Assembly: GCA_020060215.1 (NCBI GenBank)
Contig: JAGVAP010000124.1
Location: forward strand, 1 to 64,000
Origin: Deltaproteobacteria bacterium
GTDB taxonomy: Bacteria; Desulfobacterota; DSM-4660; Desulfatiglandales; HGW-15
Direction: 5' to 3'
Length of the DNA: 64,000 nucleotides
Within the stretch, counting starts at the first letter, position 1. Each line of letters opens with the position of its first letter. The translations under genes were made by a program, and so were the position numbers. Below the pieces are notes generated by a model. That model worked only from the letters and a program-made list of their open reading frames with translations. It had not been told where the DNA came from and made no database searches. Shown one piece after another: positions 35,831 through 44,441 of this stretch.

Positions 35831-35859
35831 TTGACTAAGCCGCTGCATTTAAATAGATT
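35831..35859 (+). promoter_or_regulatory. Sigma-70 promoter for the zinc-finger/pseudopilin pair
   Basis: TTGACT (35831-35836), 17-base spacer, TAGATT (35854-35859), 42 bases before the ATG at 35902. Good match, and it separates this pair from pilB. Confidence 0.6.
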
Positions 35860-35901
35860 GCCCCGAAACATCGTCATCCGATTTTCAAAAAAGGTAACAG
35901 G

Positions 35902-36495
35902 ATGCAGTGTAAAAACCATCCGAACCGGCAGGCTGAACATTTTTGTGCAAGTTGCGGGACGCCTCTGTGCGCAGATTGTGCAGAGGAGTCGAAAGCGGGG
36001 GAATACCATTGCTTCCAGTGCGCCATGCTCACCTCTGTTTCGGCGGTAGGCACCAAGATCCAGGACCGGAGAGAAAGGGCGGTTGAGGAAAAACACAGGG
36101 AAAAGAAAAAGTGGGGGCCTTTCAGGTACTTCATCCTCTCCTCCTCTGTTCTGATCCTGGTCCTCTGGGGGGTGATCCTGTTCGGCGGGGAAAAGGCCCC
36201 TGCCGCCGCGACCGATCCGGCGACCAACCCGCGCGCCTTTCTGTTCCTGGTAGACAGCTCGATCAAGAGGTATGCCCATTACGAGAAGAAGGGATACCCC
36301 GAGACGCTGTCGGATCTTGTACCCAAATACCTGCGGATGGGAACACAGAGCGTGGACCGGTTGCAGCTCTTCTCCTATCGTAAAGATCCGAAAGAAGGGT
36401 ACCGTCTCTCGCTGGCAAAGAAGACACCCGGTGAAGCGGATGTTGTACTTTCGCCGAAAGGAGTTCGTTACGAGTCGGCAGGCGGGGGCGTATAG
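35902..36495 (+). CDS. B-box-like zinc-finger membrane protein
   Basis: 197 residues. MQCKNHPNRQAEHFCASCGT followed by LCADCAEESKAGEYHCFQC is a B-box-type zinc finger (C/H pairs). A basic linker (EKHREKKKWG) precedes one membrane segment (about 75-95, FILSSSVLILVLWGVILF); the remaining ~100 residues are outside the membrane. The tail segment (FLVDSSIKRYAHYEKKGYPE followed by TLSDLVPKYL) resembles the globular part of type II pseudopilins (SIxRY...G.YP..L..L), so it may be a pilin-like partner. The next gene begins right after its stop codon. Confidence 0.75.
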   Translation: MQCKNHPNRQAEHFCASCGTPLCADCAEESKAGEYHCFQCAMLTSVSAVGTKIQDRRERAVEEKHREKKKWGPFRYFILSSSVLILVLWGVILFGGEKAPAAATDPATNPRAFLFLVDSSIKRYAHYEKKGYPETLSDLVPKYLRMGTQSVDRLQLFSYRKDPKEGYRLSLAKKTPGEADVVLSPKGVRYESAGGGV

Positions 36496-36951
36496 ATGCT
36501 GAGGCAAAAGGGCTTTACCTTCATCGAACTGATTATCGTGGTCACCATCCTCGGGGTGCTGGCGACCACGGCCGTCCCGCTGTACCGTACCTTTCAGCAG
36601 AGGACTTACGGCCGCGAGGCGGTGGTCCTTTCGAAGCAGATCCTCGAAGCGCAGGTGATGTACTACCTCGAGCACAACCACTTCTGGCCGGAGGACGGAG
36701 AGGCGATCGACATCTACCACAACTCGTCGCCGACGGACCCGCAGATCATCAAGGTGCGAGATGCACTCAACATCCCGATTCCGGTAGGCCACTATCTGAA
36801 TTTTCAGTTTCGAACGGATCCCGCCGAGAGTGCGACGGTTACCGTATCGTCTTATGGGAATTTCGCCCTCTTCAGCGGGGGCTCCAATCCCTACGAGTTC
36901 CAGGCCCAAGTGGACAAGACCGGGAAGTTCACCTATATCATCCCGGATTGA
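36496..36951 (+). CDS. Type IV pilin-like / type II pseudopilin
   Basis: 151 residues. MLRQKGFTFIELIIVVTILG is a class III signal: basic leader, cleavage before Phe7 and Glu at +5 of the mature protein, then the hydrophobic assembly helix. The C-terminal part is globular and unusual. It begins immediately after the stop of the zinc-finger gene and lies downstream of pilB, so it is likely a subunit of the same machine. Confidence 0.92.
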   Translation: MLRQKGFTFIELIIVVTILGVLATTAVPLYRTFQQRTYGREAVVLSKQILEAQVMYYLEHNHFWPEDGEAIDIYHNSSPTDPQIIKVRDALNIPIPVGHYLNFQFRTDPAESATVTVSSYGNFALFSGGSNPYEFQAQVDKTGKFTYIIPD

Positions 36952-37013
36952 GATGACTTGCTGCCCTTACTGAATGCGCTCTCCCGAGCACGTCTTCGTT
37001 CTTGCGGGCTGAA

Positions 37014-38528
37014 ATGAATCTTGATTCTCAGTTTCAAAATCTCCTTACCAGCGGCGTAGGACTTTCCGACCCCGAGACCCTCCGCAGGTTCAAGGTGGCC
37101 AATTCCTTTCAGCTCGCCTTTATCATGTCGGCACCGTTCCTGGGGCTGCTCTATTTTTATATCGGAGCGCTTCCCCTTTTCTATGTATCCATCGGAGCGG
37201 GTCTTCTCATGATCGCCTCGGTGATCCTCCTGAGGGCCACCAAGAACCTCGCCCTCGGCAGTCATTTCGGAATCCTCATCGCCTGGGTCTCTCTCCTGTT
37301 CATCTCCTGGTACACAGGGGCGGTCTCCTTCGAGGGGGTGCTCGGCCCCACCTTTATCCTGCACGCCGGTTTGATCCTGCTGGCCATATTCCTCCTGGGC
37401 TACTCAGGAGGCACGGTATGGACCACCATCGTATTCCTGGAGACGGGGCTGATCATCTACCTCCACCGCTCAGGATTCCAGTTCCCGAATCTCATCCCTC
37501 CCGAGATCTCCACGGTCTACTCCCTCGGCACCTACCTGGTGGGCCTGCTCTGCATCCTCCTGTTTGCCTTCCTTTTCGAGAAGGAAAAGGGAGAGGCCCT
37601 GCTCCGCGAACGGGAGAAGTCCGAGGCATTGCGGGAATCCCGGAGATACATCGAGGACATCCTGAGGAATTCGCCGGTACCCACGTTCATCCTCGACAGG
37701 AATCACAGGGTGGTCCATTGGAATGAGGCCTGCGCCGAGCTCACGGGCGTGCAGGCGGAAGAGGTCCTTGGAAAAAGGGTCTGCGAGGGGCTGTTCGTGG
37801 ACGATCGGGGGAGCGTCGCGGATCTCATCCTGACCGATCCGCGAATCCTCGAGGAGGAGTACAAGGGGGCGATCGTCTCCGCAAACGAAGGCGGATGGTT
37901 TGAGCTGCAGCTCTCTCTGCCCAAGGTCAAGGAGGGGATGCACGCGGTGGTTACGGCCTCGCCCATCGTGGATGCGGCGGGTATCGTCAGGGGGGCCGTC
38001 CAGACCATTCAGGTGGGACCGGATCCGGCCGGAGGGGAAGAACCGGCCGGGGTGGGCGGCATGTGCCGGATCGACGAGCCTTGCGGGGTCCCTGCATTCA
38101 GGGTGGACGCCCAGGCCAAGATCACCTACTGGAATGAGGCCTGCGAGCGGGTCTACCGATATCCCTCTTCGGATATGGTCGGGAAGAATATCTTCACGTT
38201 GGTCTCCAAGAACTACAGACCTCTGTTCAAGGAGACGATTGAGGGGGCGCTCCAGGGCAAACCGGTCACCGGCAGGGCCTTCAAGTACGTTGCCCAGGAA
38301 GGGAAACCCGTGTATGTCATTGCGGAGGCCTATCCGTCAAAGGGATCCGGCGACGAGCGGGAATGCCTGATCATCAATACGGACATCACGGAGCTCCGGT
38401 TGAGGATGAAGAAGCTGGAGATCTATGCGGCGGAGACGAAGGAGAAGCTGAAGAGCATCACGGAAGAATACGACCTTCTGAAGCGGAATATCGCCTCCTT
38501 CATCAGGAAGAAAGACGATTCGAACTAG
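37014..38528 (+). CDS. Membrane-bound protein with two PAS domains
   Basis: 504 residues from the ATG at 37014 (TTG at 37002 possible). About six hydrophobic segments fill residues 30-195. A short coiled coil (EKEKGEALLREREKSEAL) leads to PAS 1 (about 218-325; NSPVPTFILDRNHRVVHWNE) and PAS 2 (about 360-460; VDAQAKITYWNEACERVYRY). A C-terminal coiled coil follows (IYAAETKEKLKSITEEYDLL). No kinase, GGDEF, HAMP or methyl-accepting domain is present, so the output must be through partner binding. It follows the pseudopilin by 62 bases. Confidence 0.8.
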   Translation: MNLDSQFQNLLTSGVGLSDPETLRRFKVANSFQLAFIMSAPFLGLLYFYIGALPLFYVSIGAGLLMIASVILLRATKNLALGSHFGILIAWVSLLFISWYTGAVSFEGVLGPTFILHAGLILLAIFLLGYSGGTVWTTIVFLETGLIIYLHRSGFQFPNLIPPEISTVYSLGTYLVGLLCILLFAFLFEKEKGEALLREREKSEALRESRRYIEDILRNSPVPTFILDRNHRVVHWNEACAELTGVQAEEVLGKRVCEGLFVDDRGSVADLILTDPRILEEEYKGAIVSANEGGWFELQLSLPKVKEGMHAVVTASPIVDAAGIVRGAVQTIQVGPDPAGGEEPAGVGGMCRIDEPCGVPAFRVDAQAKITYWNEACERVYRYPSSDMVGKNIFTLVSKNYRPLFKETIEGALQGKPVTGRAFKYVAQEGKPVYVIAEAYPSKGSGDERECLIINTDITELRLRMKKLEIYAAETKEKLKSITEEYDLLKRNIASFIRKKDDSN

Positions 38529-40228
38529 CCCTGCAGCACCTCGTAGACCATGATCTCCGAGGTCCTCCCCTTCACCTTCCTTGGGCCCACCTCGTTGATG
38601 TTGAACTCGCCCCTGACCAGGCGGAAGGTCGTCTCCCCGATGAGGATCTGGTTCGGCTGGGCCATGGATTCGAGCCTGGAAGCGACATTCACCGCATCCC
38701 CGATCACCGTGTAATCCATTCTCCTGGGCGACCCGATATTCCCCGCAACCACCCGTCCCGTATTGATGCCGATGCGGATCGTGAACCTCTTCTCGGGCTC
38801 CAGTTGCTCCATCATCTGCATGACCTCGGACTTCATCTCCAAGGCGGTCAGGACCGCCCTTCGGGGATCGTCCTTCTTTTCCATGGGCGCCCCGAACACG
38901 GCCATGAGTCCGTCTCCGATGTACTTGTCCAGGGTCCCGTCGAACTTGAAGATGATGTCCGTCATCCTCGAGAAATACTGGTTCAGGATCATTGTGACCT
39001 CCCGCGGCGGCATCTGCTCGGAGAGGCGGGTGAAGCCGTTGATATCGGCAAAAAGGACGGTGGCCGTGAGATCCTTGGCCTCCATGAGGTTGTCCTTGGT
39101 GTCGGGGCCGCCTTTCAGGATCATCTCAATGACCTGGGGGGAGTGGAACCTCTCCAGGCGACTCCTCATCCGCTCCTCCTCCCGGATCTGCTGATTGAGG
39201 TTCGCCTGCTCGATCACCATGGCCATCTGGTTTGCGATGGTCTTGAGGATCTCGAGGTCGTCTTCATTGAACTGATTATCGGCGCGCAGACTGTCCAGCT
39301 GGATCACGCCGATGATCTTGTCCTTCTTCCGGAGGGGGACGCACATGGCGGGCTTGACCTGCTGCATGTAGAGGCTGCTGGAATGGTCCAGACGGGAGTC
39401 GGCCGTCGCGTTGGAGGTCAGGAGGGCCACCTTGTCCTCGATGACCCTGCGGATAATGGTCCTGCTCGCCTTGAGGTCAAGGGGTCTGGTCCCTTCTTCC
39501 CGGGCTTTGACCACCACCGGGATGTACTCGTCGTCCTTCTCCTCCCCCATCAGGATCAGATACCCGTAATCGGCGTCGATCACCAGGAGAATGAGGTCCA
39601 TCATCTTGTTCAGCAGGTCGTTGAAATCCGTGATCGTGTGGAGGTGGCGGCTGATCTCGTAGAGGACGAAAAGGACCTTGTTGCTCCTTTCCAGGTTGGA
39701 GATCTCCTCGCGCATCTTGGAATGGTGGATCTCCCGCTTTCCGGAGAGAAGGGCGCGGTTGCCTGCCGATTTCTGTGACGGGAGCGCGATCAGGAGGGTA
39801 TGGGGCTCAGCCTTTGCCGGTTCCTCAGGGCTGCTTCCCACGATCTGCTGACGGCCCTTCTCAAAATCGGTATCGGTCGTGATGACGAGGGAGCTGAAGG
39901 CAGGGTGGGAATTCTCTTCCCGGGTGAGGAAGATCATCTTCGCAAGGCCGATTTTCAGCTCGTCCTGATGTTTGAGGACGGCGTTCTGGACCGACTTGCC
40001 GTTGACCTTGGTCCCGTTGAAACTGCCCAGGTCGATCAGCGCAAATCCATCCTCGGTACTGATGATCCTGGCGTGGTAACGGGAGACGGTCTGGTCTGCG
40101 AGGACGATGTCGTTTTCCTTGCTGCGCCCGATCGTGATCTCGTCCTTGAGAAAAGGGAAGTTGAACACCCGCCCGCCATTCCCGATGACGAGCACCGAAG
40201 GTACAGGAGAACCTGGTTTCTGGTTCAT
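38525..40228 (-). CDS. FHA-GAF-class III adenylate/guanylate cyclase
   Basis: 567 residues from the ATG at 40228 (a longer frame to 40396 looks non-coding). FHA domain about residues 15-95 (ITIGRSKENDIVLADQTVSR, then HARII and DLGSFNGTKVNG: phosphothreonine-binding Arg, Ser and Asn present). GAF domain about 185-340 (LLNKMMDLILLVIDADYGYL). Class III cyclase about 380-560 (TVLFADINGFTRLSEQMPPR and DKYIGDGLMAVFGAP: both metal-binding Asp present). It would make cAMP or cGMP; binding of phosphothreonine suggests control by a Hanks-type kinase such as the one at 31126. It converges on the PAS gene with stop codons overlapping. Confidence 0.93.
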   Translation of the reverse strand: MNQKPGSPVPSVLVIGNGGRVFNFPFLKDEITIGRSKENDIVLADQTVSRYHARIISTEDGFALIDLGSFNGTKVNGKSVQNAVLKHQDELKIGLAKMIFLTREENSHPAFSSLVITTDTDFEKGRQQIVGSSPEEPAKAEPHTLLIALPSQKSAGNRALLSGKREIHHSKMREEISNLERSNKVLFVLYEISRHLHTITDFNDLLNKMMDLILLVIDADYGYLILMGEEKDDEYIPVVVKAREEGTRPLDLKASRTIIRRVIEDKVALLTSNATADSRLDHSSSLYMQQVKPAMCVPLRKKDKIIGVIQLDSLRADNQFNEDDLEILKTIANQMAMVIEQANLNQQIREEERMRSRLERFHSPQVIEMILKGGPDTKDNLMEAKDLTATVLFADINGFTRLSEQMPPREVTMILNQYFSRMTDIIFKFDGTLDKYIGDGLMAVFGAPMEKKDDPRRAVLTALEMKSEVMQMMEQLEPEKRFTIRIGINTGRVVAGNIGSPRRMDYTVIGDAVNVASRLESMAQPNQILIGETTFRLVRGEFNINEVGPRKVKGRTSEIMVYEVLQG

Positions 40229-40271
40229 GCAAGCCCGGCAGAAAATGAGGTTAGATGGAAAAAATCGGAGA

Positions 40272-40628
40272 TCACCACAGCCAGTTTCCGTTCTTGTCCC
40301 ATCGGCTGTTGACCTGGATACCGAGTCGGGCGAGGAGGTCATGGAAGAGGAACCGCCTGTTTCCGCGGAAATAGCCGAGATCCTCGTCATGGGCATGAGG
40401 CTGAAGCCCTCTTGATCTCGCCTCCGACAACGTCATGGTCCTTGCGGTCTTCCCTTCCAGGCAGATGTGGTCGAAGTGGATCGAGTGGTAGAGCCCGTCT
40501 TCTTCCGTGACGACGACAATGGCATTTCCCGGCATGGTTTCATCCACGCTGACATAGACGCTCGCGAAGAGGAACAAGACCATCAGGCTGATCGAGATGA
40601 CTACCATGACCTTGGAGGCCTTGCCCAT
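40272..40628 (-). CDS. Small membrane-anchored hypothetical protein
   Basis: 118 residues. A basic start (MGKASKV) and one hydrophobic segment (VMVVISISLMVLFLFASVYV) anchor the protein, with ~90 residues outside. VVVTEEDGLYHSIHFDHICL and ARTMTLSEARSRGLQPHAHD resemble a decayed CxxH-type small domain also found after signal-transduction genes. Function is unknown. It lies between DUF1178 and the cyclase gene on the same strand. Confidence 0.65.
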   Translation of the reverse strand: MGKASKVMVVISISLMVLFLFASVYVSVDETMPGNAIVVVTEEDGLYHSIHFDHICLEGKTARTMTLSEARSRGLQPHAHDEDLGYFRGNRRFLFHDLLARLGIQVNSRWDKNGNWLW

Positions 40629-40702
40629 GGAGATTCCATTCGCATGGAAGATGCCGACAGGGTGTCGAATACCGGTGGTATTACTATCCGATGAAATCAA
40701 AG

Positions 40703-41107
40703 TCAATTCTTCTTCTTCCTCTCGGGCCTGGGTATGGGCATTTTGAAGAACTCGATCTTCTCCTCCTTCAGGACCTTCTCCTCTTCGACGGTGGCGGAAC
40801 CGCGGATATTCCTTTTTTCGGAGACGCCGTAGTGCATTTTCAGGGCCTCCTTGGCGAATGAGGTGCCGACATCTTCGAAGTTCCTATCCACGTAGTCGAC
40901 GATCTCCCTGGCCAGCCTCGGATAATCGATCGAGGACGGTTCGGAACTCTTCACGGCCACCGCAGAGAGGATCCTCTTCACCCGGGTATCATTGCAGACA
41001 GGACACGAAACGAGTTTCCGCGCGCTCTGCTGCTCGAAAGCCTCCAGGTTGTTGAACCATCCCTCAAATCGATGCCCCTTCGAGCATTCAAGGTCAAAGG
41101 CAATCAA
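40703..41107 (-). CDS. DUF1178 family protein
   Basis: 134 residues. MIAFDLECSKGHRFEGWFNN, then SCPVCNDTRVKRILSAVAV show the Cys pairs of the zinc-ribbon-like N-terminus; IVDYVDRNFEDVGTSFAKEA is the rest of the family signature. Function is unknown. Its ATG overlaps the stop of the XRE-cupin gene (ATGA), which indicates translational coupling. Confidence 0.9.
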   Translation of the reverse strand: MIAFDLECSKGHRFEGWFNNLEAFEQQSARKLVSCPVCNDTRVKRILSAVAVKSSEPSSIDYPRLAREIVDYVDRNFEDVGTSFAKEALKMHYGVSEKRNIRGSATVEEEKVLKEEKIEFFKMPIPRPERKKKN

Positions 41108-41805
41108 GATTCATTTCCCTTTGCGTAAAGCACGGCCAGGATCTTGGTCGCCTCGCTGCCATGACATTTCACGAGATGAGGGACGTTGGAGTCATAGTAG
41201 ATCGCGTCTCCCGGTTCAAGGATATGGATTTCATCGGCAAGACGCACTTCCATCCTTCCTTTCAAGACATAGATGAATTCCTGCCCCTCGTGAGTGGACC
41301 TCTCGTGTTCCGTGGGGGCGGGCTCCAGGGTGACGAGAAAGGGCTCCATGTGCCGGTCCTTTTTCAAGGGAGCCAGGGACTCAAATTCATATCCGTAGTA
41401 CCTGCCCTTCTTGGCGTCATATCTCGATACCAGCTTGCGGTCCCTTCGTCGGACCAGGGTGAAAGGTCTCTCCTCCTCCCCCGCGATGAAATACCCCATC
41501 CTCATCTCCAGGGCCTTGGCCAAGCGGATGATCACGCCGAGGGGGGGCGAAAAGGTCCCTTGCTCGATGGAGGCCAGGGTCTCGGGATCCAGTCCGGTCC
41601 TTTGACAGACGTCCTGCGGCGTCAGGCCCTTGGCCTCACGCACCCTCCTGACCCTCTCCCCTACGTGGATCTCCTGGTCTTCCCCGGTCTTTCGTTCACC
41701 GATGCTTTCAAGGAACGCCTTCTCCTGATCGCCTCCGGCAAAACGGCCGACATCCTCGAGGAAATCATCGTAACTGCTCACAGGTTCCTTTTTGTCCTCA
41801 TTCAT
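41104..41805 (-). CDS. XRE-family regulator with C-terminal cupin domain
   Basis: 233 residues from the ATG at 41805. Helix-turn-helix at about residues 48-105 (VRRVREAKGLTPQDVCQRTG followed by LDPETLASIEQG). Cupin at about 150-230 (STHEGQEFIYVLKGRMEVRL, then LEPGDAIYYDSNVPHLVKC), with metal-ligand-like His/Glu. Such regulators often sense amino acids, acyl compounds or polyamines; the ligand is unknown here. An N-terminal ~45-residue acidic extension is unusual. Likely autoregulated with the downstream DUF1178, membrane protein and cyclase genes. Confidence 0.9.
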   Translation of the reverse strand: MNEDKKEPVSSYDDFLEDVGRFAGGDQEKAFLESIGERKTGEDQEIHVGERVRRVREAKGLTPQDVCQRTGLDPETLASIEQGTFSPPLGVIIRLAKALEMRMGYFIAGEEERPFTLVRRRDRKLVSRYDAKKGRYYGYEFESLAPLKKDRHMEPFLVTLEPAPTEHERSTHEGQEFIYVLKGRMEVRLADEIHILEPGDAIYYDSNVPHLVKCHGSEATKILAVLYAKGNES

Positions 41806-41918
41806 CTTCACCCTCAGTCCGCTCGTGGGGGGATCGTGCCCGGAATCCGGGGTCAGCCATCACCGCTTATGGTTATCATTTCCTTCCCTTCGCGGTCAAC
41901 CCCGCTGACCGTCTGTAT

Positions 41919-42902
41919 TCAAAATCCGGACCAATCCACCTCCGTCAGGAGATCCTTATTTTCTCTCATGTCCTTTTCCAGGAGACGGCCGAGGGCGCGG
42001 CACACAGGCCCCGGATGCCCGTCCCCGACCACGCCGCCGTCGTACCTCGTTACGGGGAGGACATTGATCGACGTCCCGAGGAGCATCATCTCGCGGGCAT
42101 GGAGGGCCTCTTCGGGAGATATCCGCGCAAAGGTTACCCCCCGGATCAAGCCTTCCTCGACGAGGATCCGGGCCAGTTCAAAGGTCCGTCCGAGCGTGAT
42201 CCCGTCGAGGGTCTTCTCCAACCCCGGGAATTTCAGCAGACCGTCCCGGTCGAAGATCCCCAGATTTTCAGTGGATCCCTCGGCCAGGAACCCCTCCTCA
42301 TCGAGACCGACCGCGTAAGGAGATCCCGCCCTGACGGCCTCCATTTTCATGAGGACATTGGGCAGGTAGTCGCAGGACTTGATCACGGCAAAGAAAGGCT
42401 TCTTGATGGGCACATGGCTCGTGACGGCGGAGACGCCGTCCCTGTACCAGCCTTCGGGAGGGCGATGGTACCTCACCACGTTGATGTACATCTGGCTGGA
42501 TGGACAGTCGAAGGGATTGGCCGTGAAACTCCCCGGACCTCTGGACAGAATCACCCGCACGAGACAGTTCCTTTCCCCTCCTCTTGCCGTAACCCCCTGG
42601 ATGATCTCTCGCACCCGGCCGTATTCGGGAGGCACCTGCAGCGATATGGCTCTTGCAGAGCGTTCCAGCCGCTGGAGGTGCGGTTCCATCTGGTAAATCC
42701 GACCGTCCACGCAGCGCATGACGTCGAAGACCCCGTCCCCTCTATGGACCAGGTGGTCGTCGACAGGGATGAGCATGAGGTCGGGATCGGTGACCATGCC
42801 GTTGAGCATGGTGGAATACATCGCGAGATAGTCGCGGGTCCAGGGCCTGTCGCCTGTGCCGGCCATGGAAGCGAAGAACTCCTCCTTGGTGATATGTCTC
42901 AT
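41919..42902 (-). CDS. Class IV PLP aminotransferase / aminodeoxychorismate lyase-like
   Basis: 327 residues. VHRGDGVFDVMRCVDGRIYQ, VRVILSRGPGSFTAN, and KSCDYLPNVLMKMEAVRAG with LAEGSTENLGIFDRDG place it in the branched-chain aminotransferase/PabC/D-amino-acid aminotransferase fold, with the PLP-binding Lys in the KSCDYLPN block. The exact reaction is not resolved. It diverges from the LOG gene. Confidence 0.85.
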   Translation of the reverse strand: MRHITKEEFFASMAGTGDRPWTRDYLAMYSTMLNGMVTDPDLMLIPVDDHLVHRGDGVFDVMRCVDGRIYQMEPHLQRLERSARAISLQVPPEYGRVREIIQGVTARGGERNCLVRVILSRGPGSFTANPFDCPSSQMYINVVRYHRPPEGWYRDGVSAVTSHVPIKKPFFAVIKSCDYLPNVLMKMEAVRAGSPYAVGLDEEGFLAEGSTENLGIFDRDGLLKFPGLEKTLDGITLGRTFELARILVEEGLIRGVTFARISPEEALHAREMMLLGTSINVLPVTRYDGGVVGDGHPGPVCRALGRLLEKDMRENKDLLTEVDWSGF

Positions 42903-43044
42903 TGCCGCTATGATTCCCCGCTGCTATTCCTTGACAGGGTTGAAAGGTGAAAATATCATGCCGATCACGATCTTGAATGGCAAGATAGCGAACGGGGCCC
43001 TGCAGATCAAATCAATTCTGCGGCGGTGTGAACGAGGAGCGGAC

Positions 43045-43701
43045 ATGGTGCGCGAGAGGCAGTATGTGGTGGATGATCTGACCGTCCGGGATACGTGGAG
43101 GATGTTCCTGATCCTGGCGGAGTTCGTGGAGGGCTTCGAGGTGCTTCCCGATGTCTTTCCGGCCGTAAGCATCTTCGGTTCAGCCAGGTCCCTCCCGGAC
43201 AGCGACGCCTACCGTGCGGCGGAGAGGATTTCGCGTCTCCTCGTGGAGAACGGGTTCCATGTCATCTCCGGCGGGGGCCCGGGCGTCATGGAGGGCGCGA
43301 ACAAGGGAGCTGCCGAGGCGGGCGGCAAATCCGTCGGGCTCCACATCCACCTGCCCCGGGAGCAGGCCCCGAACCCTTACGCGAACATCCGGCTGGACTT
43401 CAAATATTTCTTCATCCGAAAGGTGATGTTCGTCAAGTACGCGGTGGCGTACGTCATCCTCCCCGGCGGGTACGGGACCATGGACGAGCTGTTCGAGGCC
43501 CTGACCCTGATCCAGACCAAGCGGATCAAGTCCTTCCCGGTCATCCTTTTCGATTCCGGGTACTGGGGGGGGCTGGTGGAGTGGTTGAAGCGGGTCGTCC
43601 TGAAGGAGGGAACCATCAGCGAATCGGACCTGGACATATTTCACGTGGTAGACACCCCTGAGGAGGCGGTATCGATCATCAAGAGGACGGTGATTGTGTA
43701 A
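43045..43701 (+). CDS. LOG family nucleotide 5'-monophosphate phosphoribohydrolase-like protein
   Basis: 218 residues from the ATG at 43045, chosen because gaggag lies 5 bases upstream and because the product then starts RERQYVVDDLT as in relatives; an ATG at 42958 is also open. ISGGGPGVMEGANKGAAEAG and LPGGYGTMDELFEALTLIQT are the two LOG motifs (Lys/Glu catalytic set in PGGxGTxxE). Members release adenine-type bases from nucleoside monophosphates. It is 2 bases before rsmG, so the two are co-transcribed. Confidence 0.92.
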   Translation: MVRERQYVVDDLTVRDTWRMFLILAEFVEGFEVLPDVFPAVSIFGSARSLPDSDAYRAAERISRLLVENGFHVISGGGPGVMEGANKGAAEAGGKSVGLHIHLPREQAPNPYANIRLDFKYFFIRKVMFVKYAVAYVILPGGYGTMDELFEALTLIQTKRIKSFPVILFDSGYWGGLVEWLKRVVLKEGTISESDLDIFHVVDTPEEAVSIIKRTVIV

Positions 43702-43703
43702 TC

Positions 43704-44384
43704 ATGCACGAAGCGGTTCAGTCTCTTTCGAACCATGTGCGGGCTTTCGGCATGGCGCTGTCCGGGGATCAGCTCGATCTCTTTGAAATCTACCTCCGGG
43801 AACTGATCCGCTGGAACGAAAGAATGAACCTCACCGGGGTCAGGGGGCCGGACCGAATGGTGACCGAACTCTTCCTGGATTCCCTGGTCCCTTCCCCGAG
43901 GATCCCAGGCAACACCACCCTTCTCGATGCAGGTTCGGGGGCCGGATTCCCCGGCCTGCCTCTGAAGATCCTCGATCCAACCCGTGAAGTTCACCTGCTC
44001 GAGCCGCGGGCGAAAAGGGTAAGCTTCCTGAGACAGGTGATTCGGGTGCTCGGCCTCACCGGGATCAAGGTCATCCAGGACCGCATCGGGGAGGGTGCAC
44101 CCCTTTCCCCGGAAGGCTACCCGGTCGTCACTGTACGGGCCTTTGCACCCTTTCCCCATGCGGTGCGGCAGTGTTCGCCTCTTCTCTGCAGCGGGGGGAT
44201 GCTGGTCGGCTACCTGGGTGAGCACGGCCCGGAAGAGATCGCATCCGCTCAAGAGGCCGCCGAAGAGGAAGGGGTGCAGGTCGAAGAGGTCCTGCCGTAT
44301 ACGCTGCCGGGGAAGAAGGGGCGGCGGCATATTGCGATCTTGAGAAAGGCGCCAAGTACGAAAGAGATGCCACAAAGACACTAA
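43704..44384 (+). CDS. rsmG: 16S rRNA (guanine527-N7)-methyltransferase
   Basis: 226 residues. RWNERMNLTGVR and LLDAGSGAGFPGLPLKIL (SAM-binding), then VTVRAFAPFPHAVRQC are RsmG signatures. It methylates G527 in 16S rRNA. The final ~16 residues (APSTKEMPQRH) read into the family 1 repeat at 44369-44426, so the natural end may have been altered by repeat insertion. Confidence 0.95.
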   Translation: MHEAVQSLSNHVRAFGMALSGDQLDLFEIYLRELIRWNERMNLTGVRGPDRMVTELFLDSLVPSPRIPGNTTLLDAGSGAGFPGLPLKILDPTREVHLLEPRAKRVSFLRQVIRVLGLTGIKVIQDRIGEGAPLSPEGYPVVTVRAFAPFPHAVRQCSPLLCSGGMLVGYLGEHGPEEIASAQEAAEEEGVQVEEVLPYTLPGKKGRRHIAILRKAPSTKEMPQRH

Positions 44385-44426
44385 GACACAGAGAAGATGC
44401 TTCCGTGACTTGGTGTCTCCGTGGCA
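44369..44426. repeat. Dispersed palindromic repeat, family 1, copy 6
   Basis: Left arm gccacaaagacactaagac (from 44369), right arm ending tggtgtctccgtggca (44426). It contains the rsmG stop codon and the region just before cobS. Copy 5 is the half arm at 31073-31098. Confidence 0.8.
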
Positions 44427-44441
44427 GAAGGATATCTGGAA

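Noticed and set aside
40229..40396. N-terminal extension of the FHA-GAF cyclase
   Set aside because: Ser/Thr/Arg-rich with no family match; the FHA domain starts soon after the ATG at 40228.
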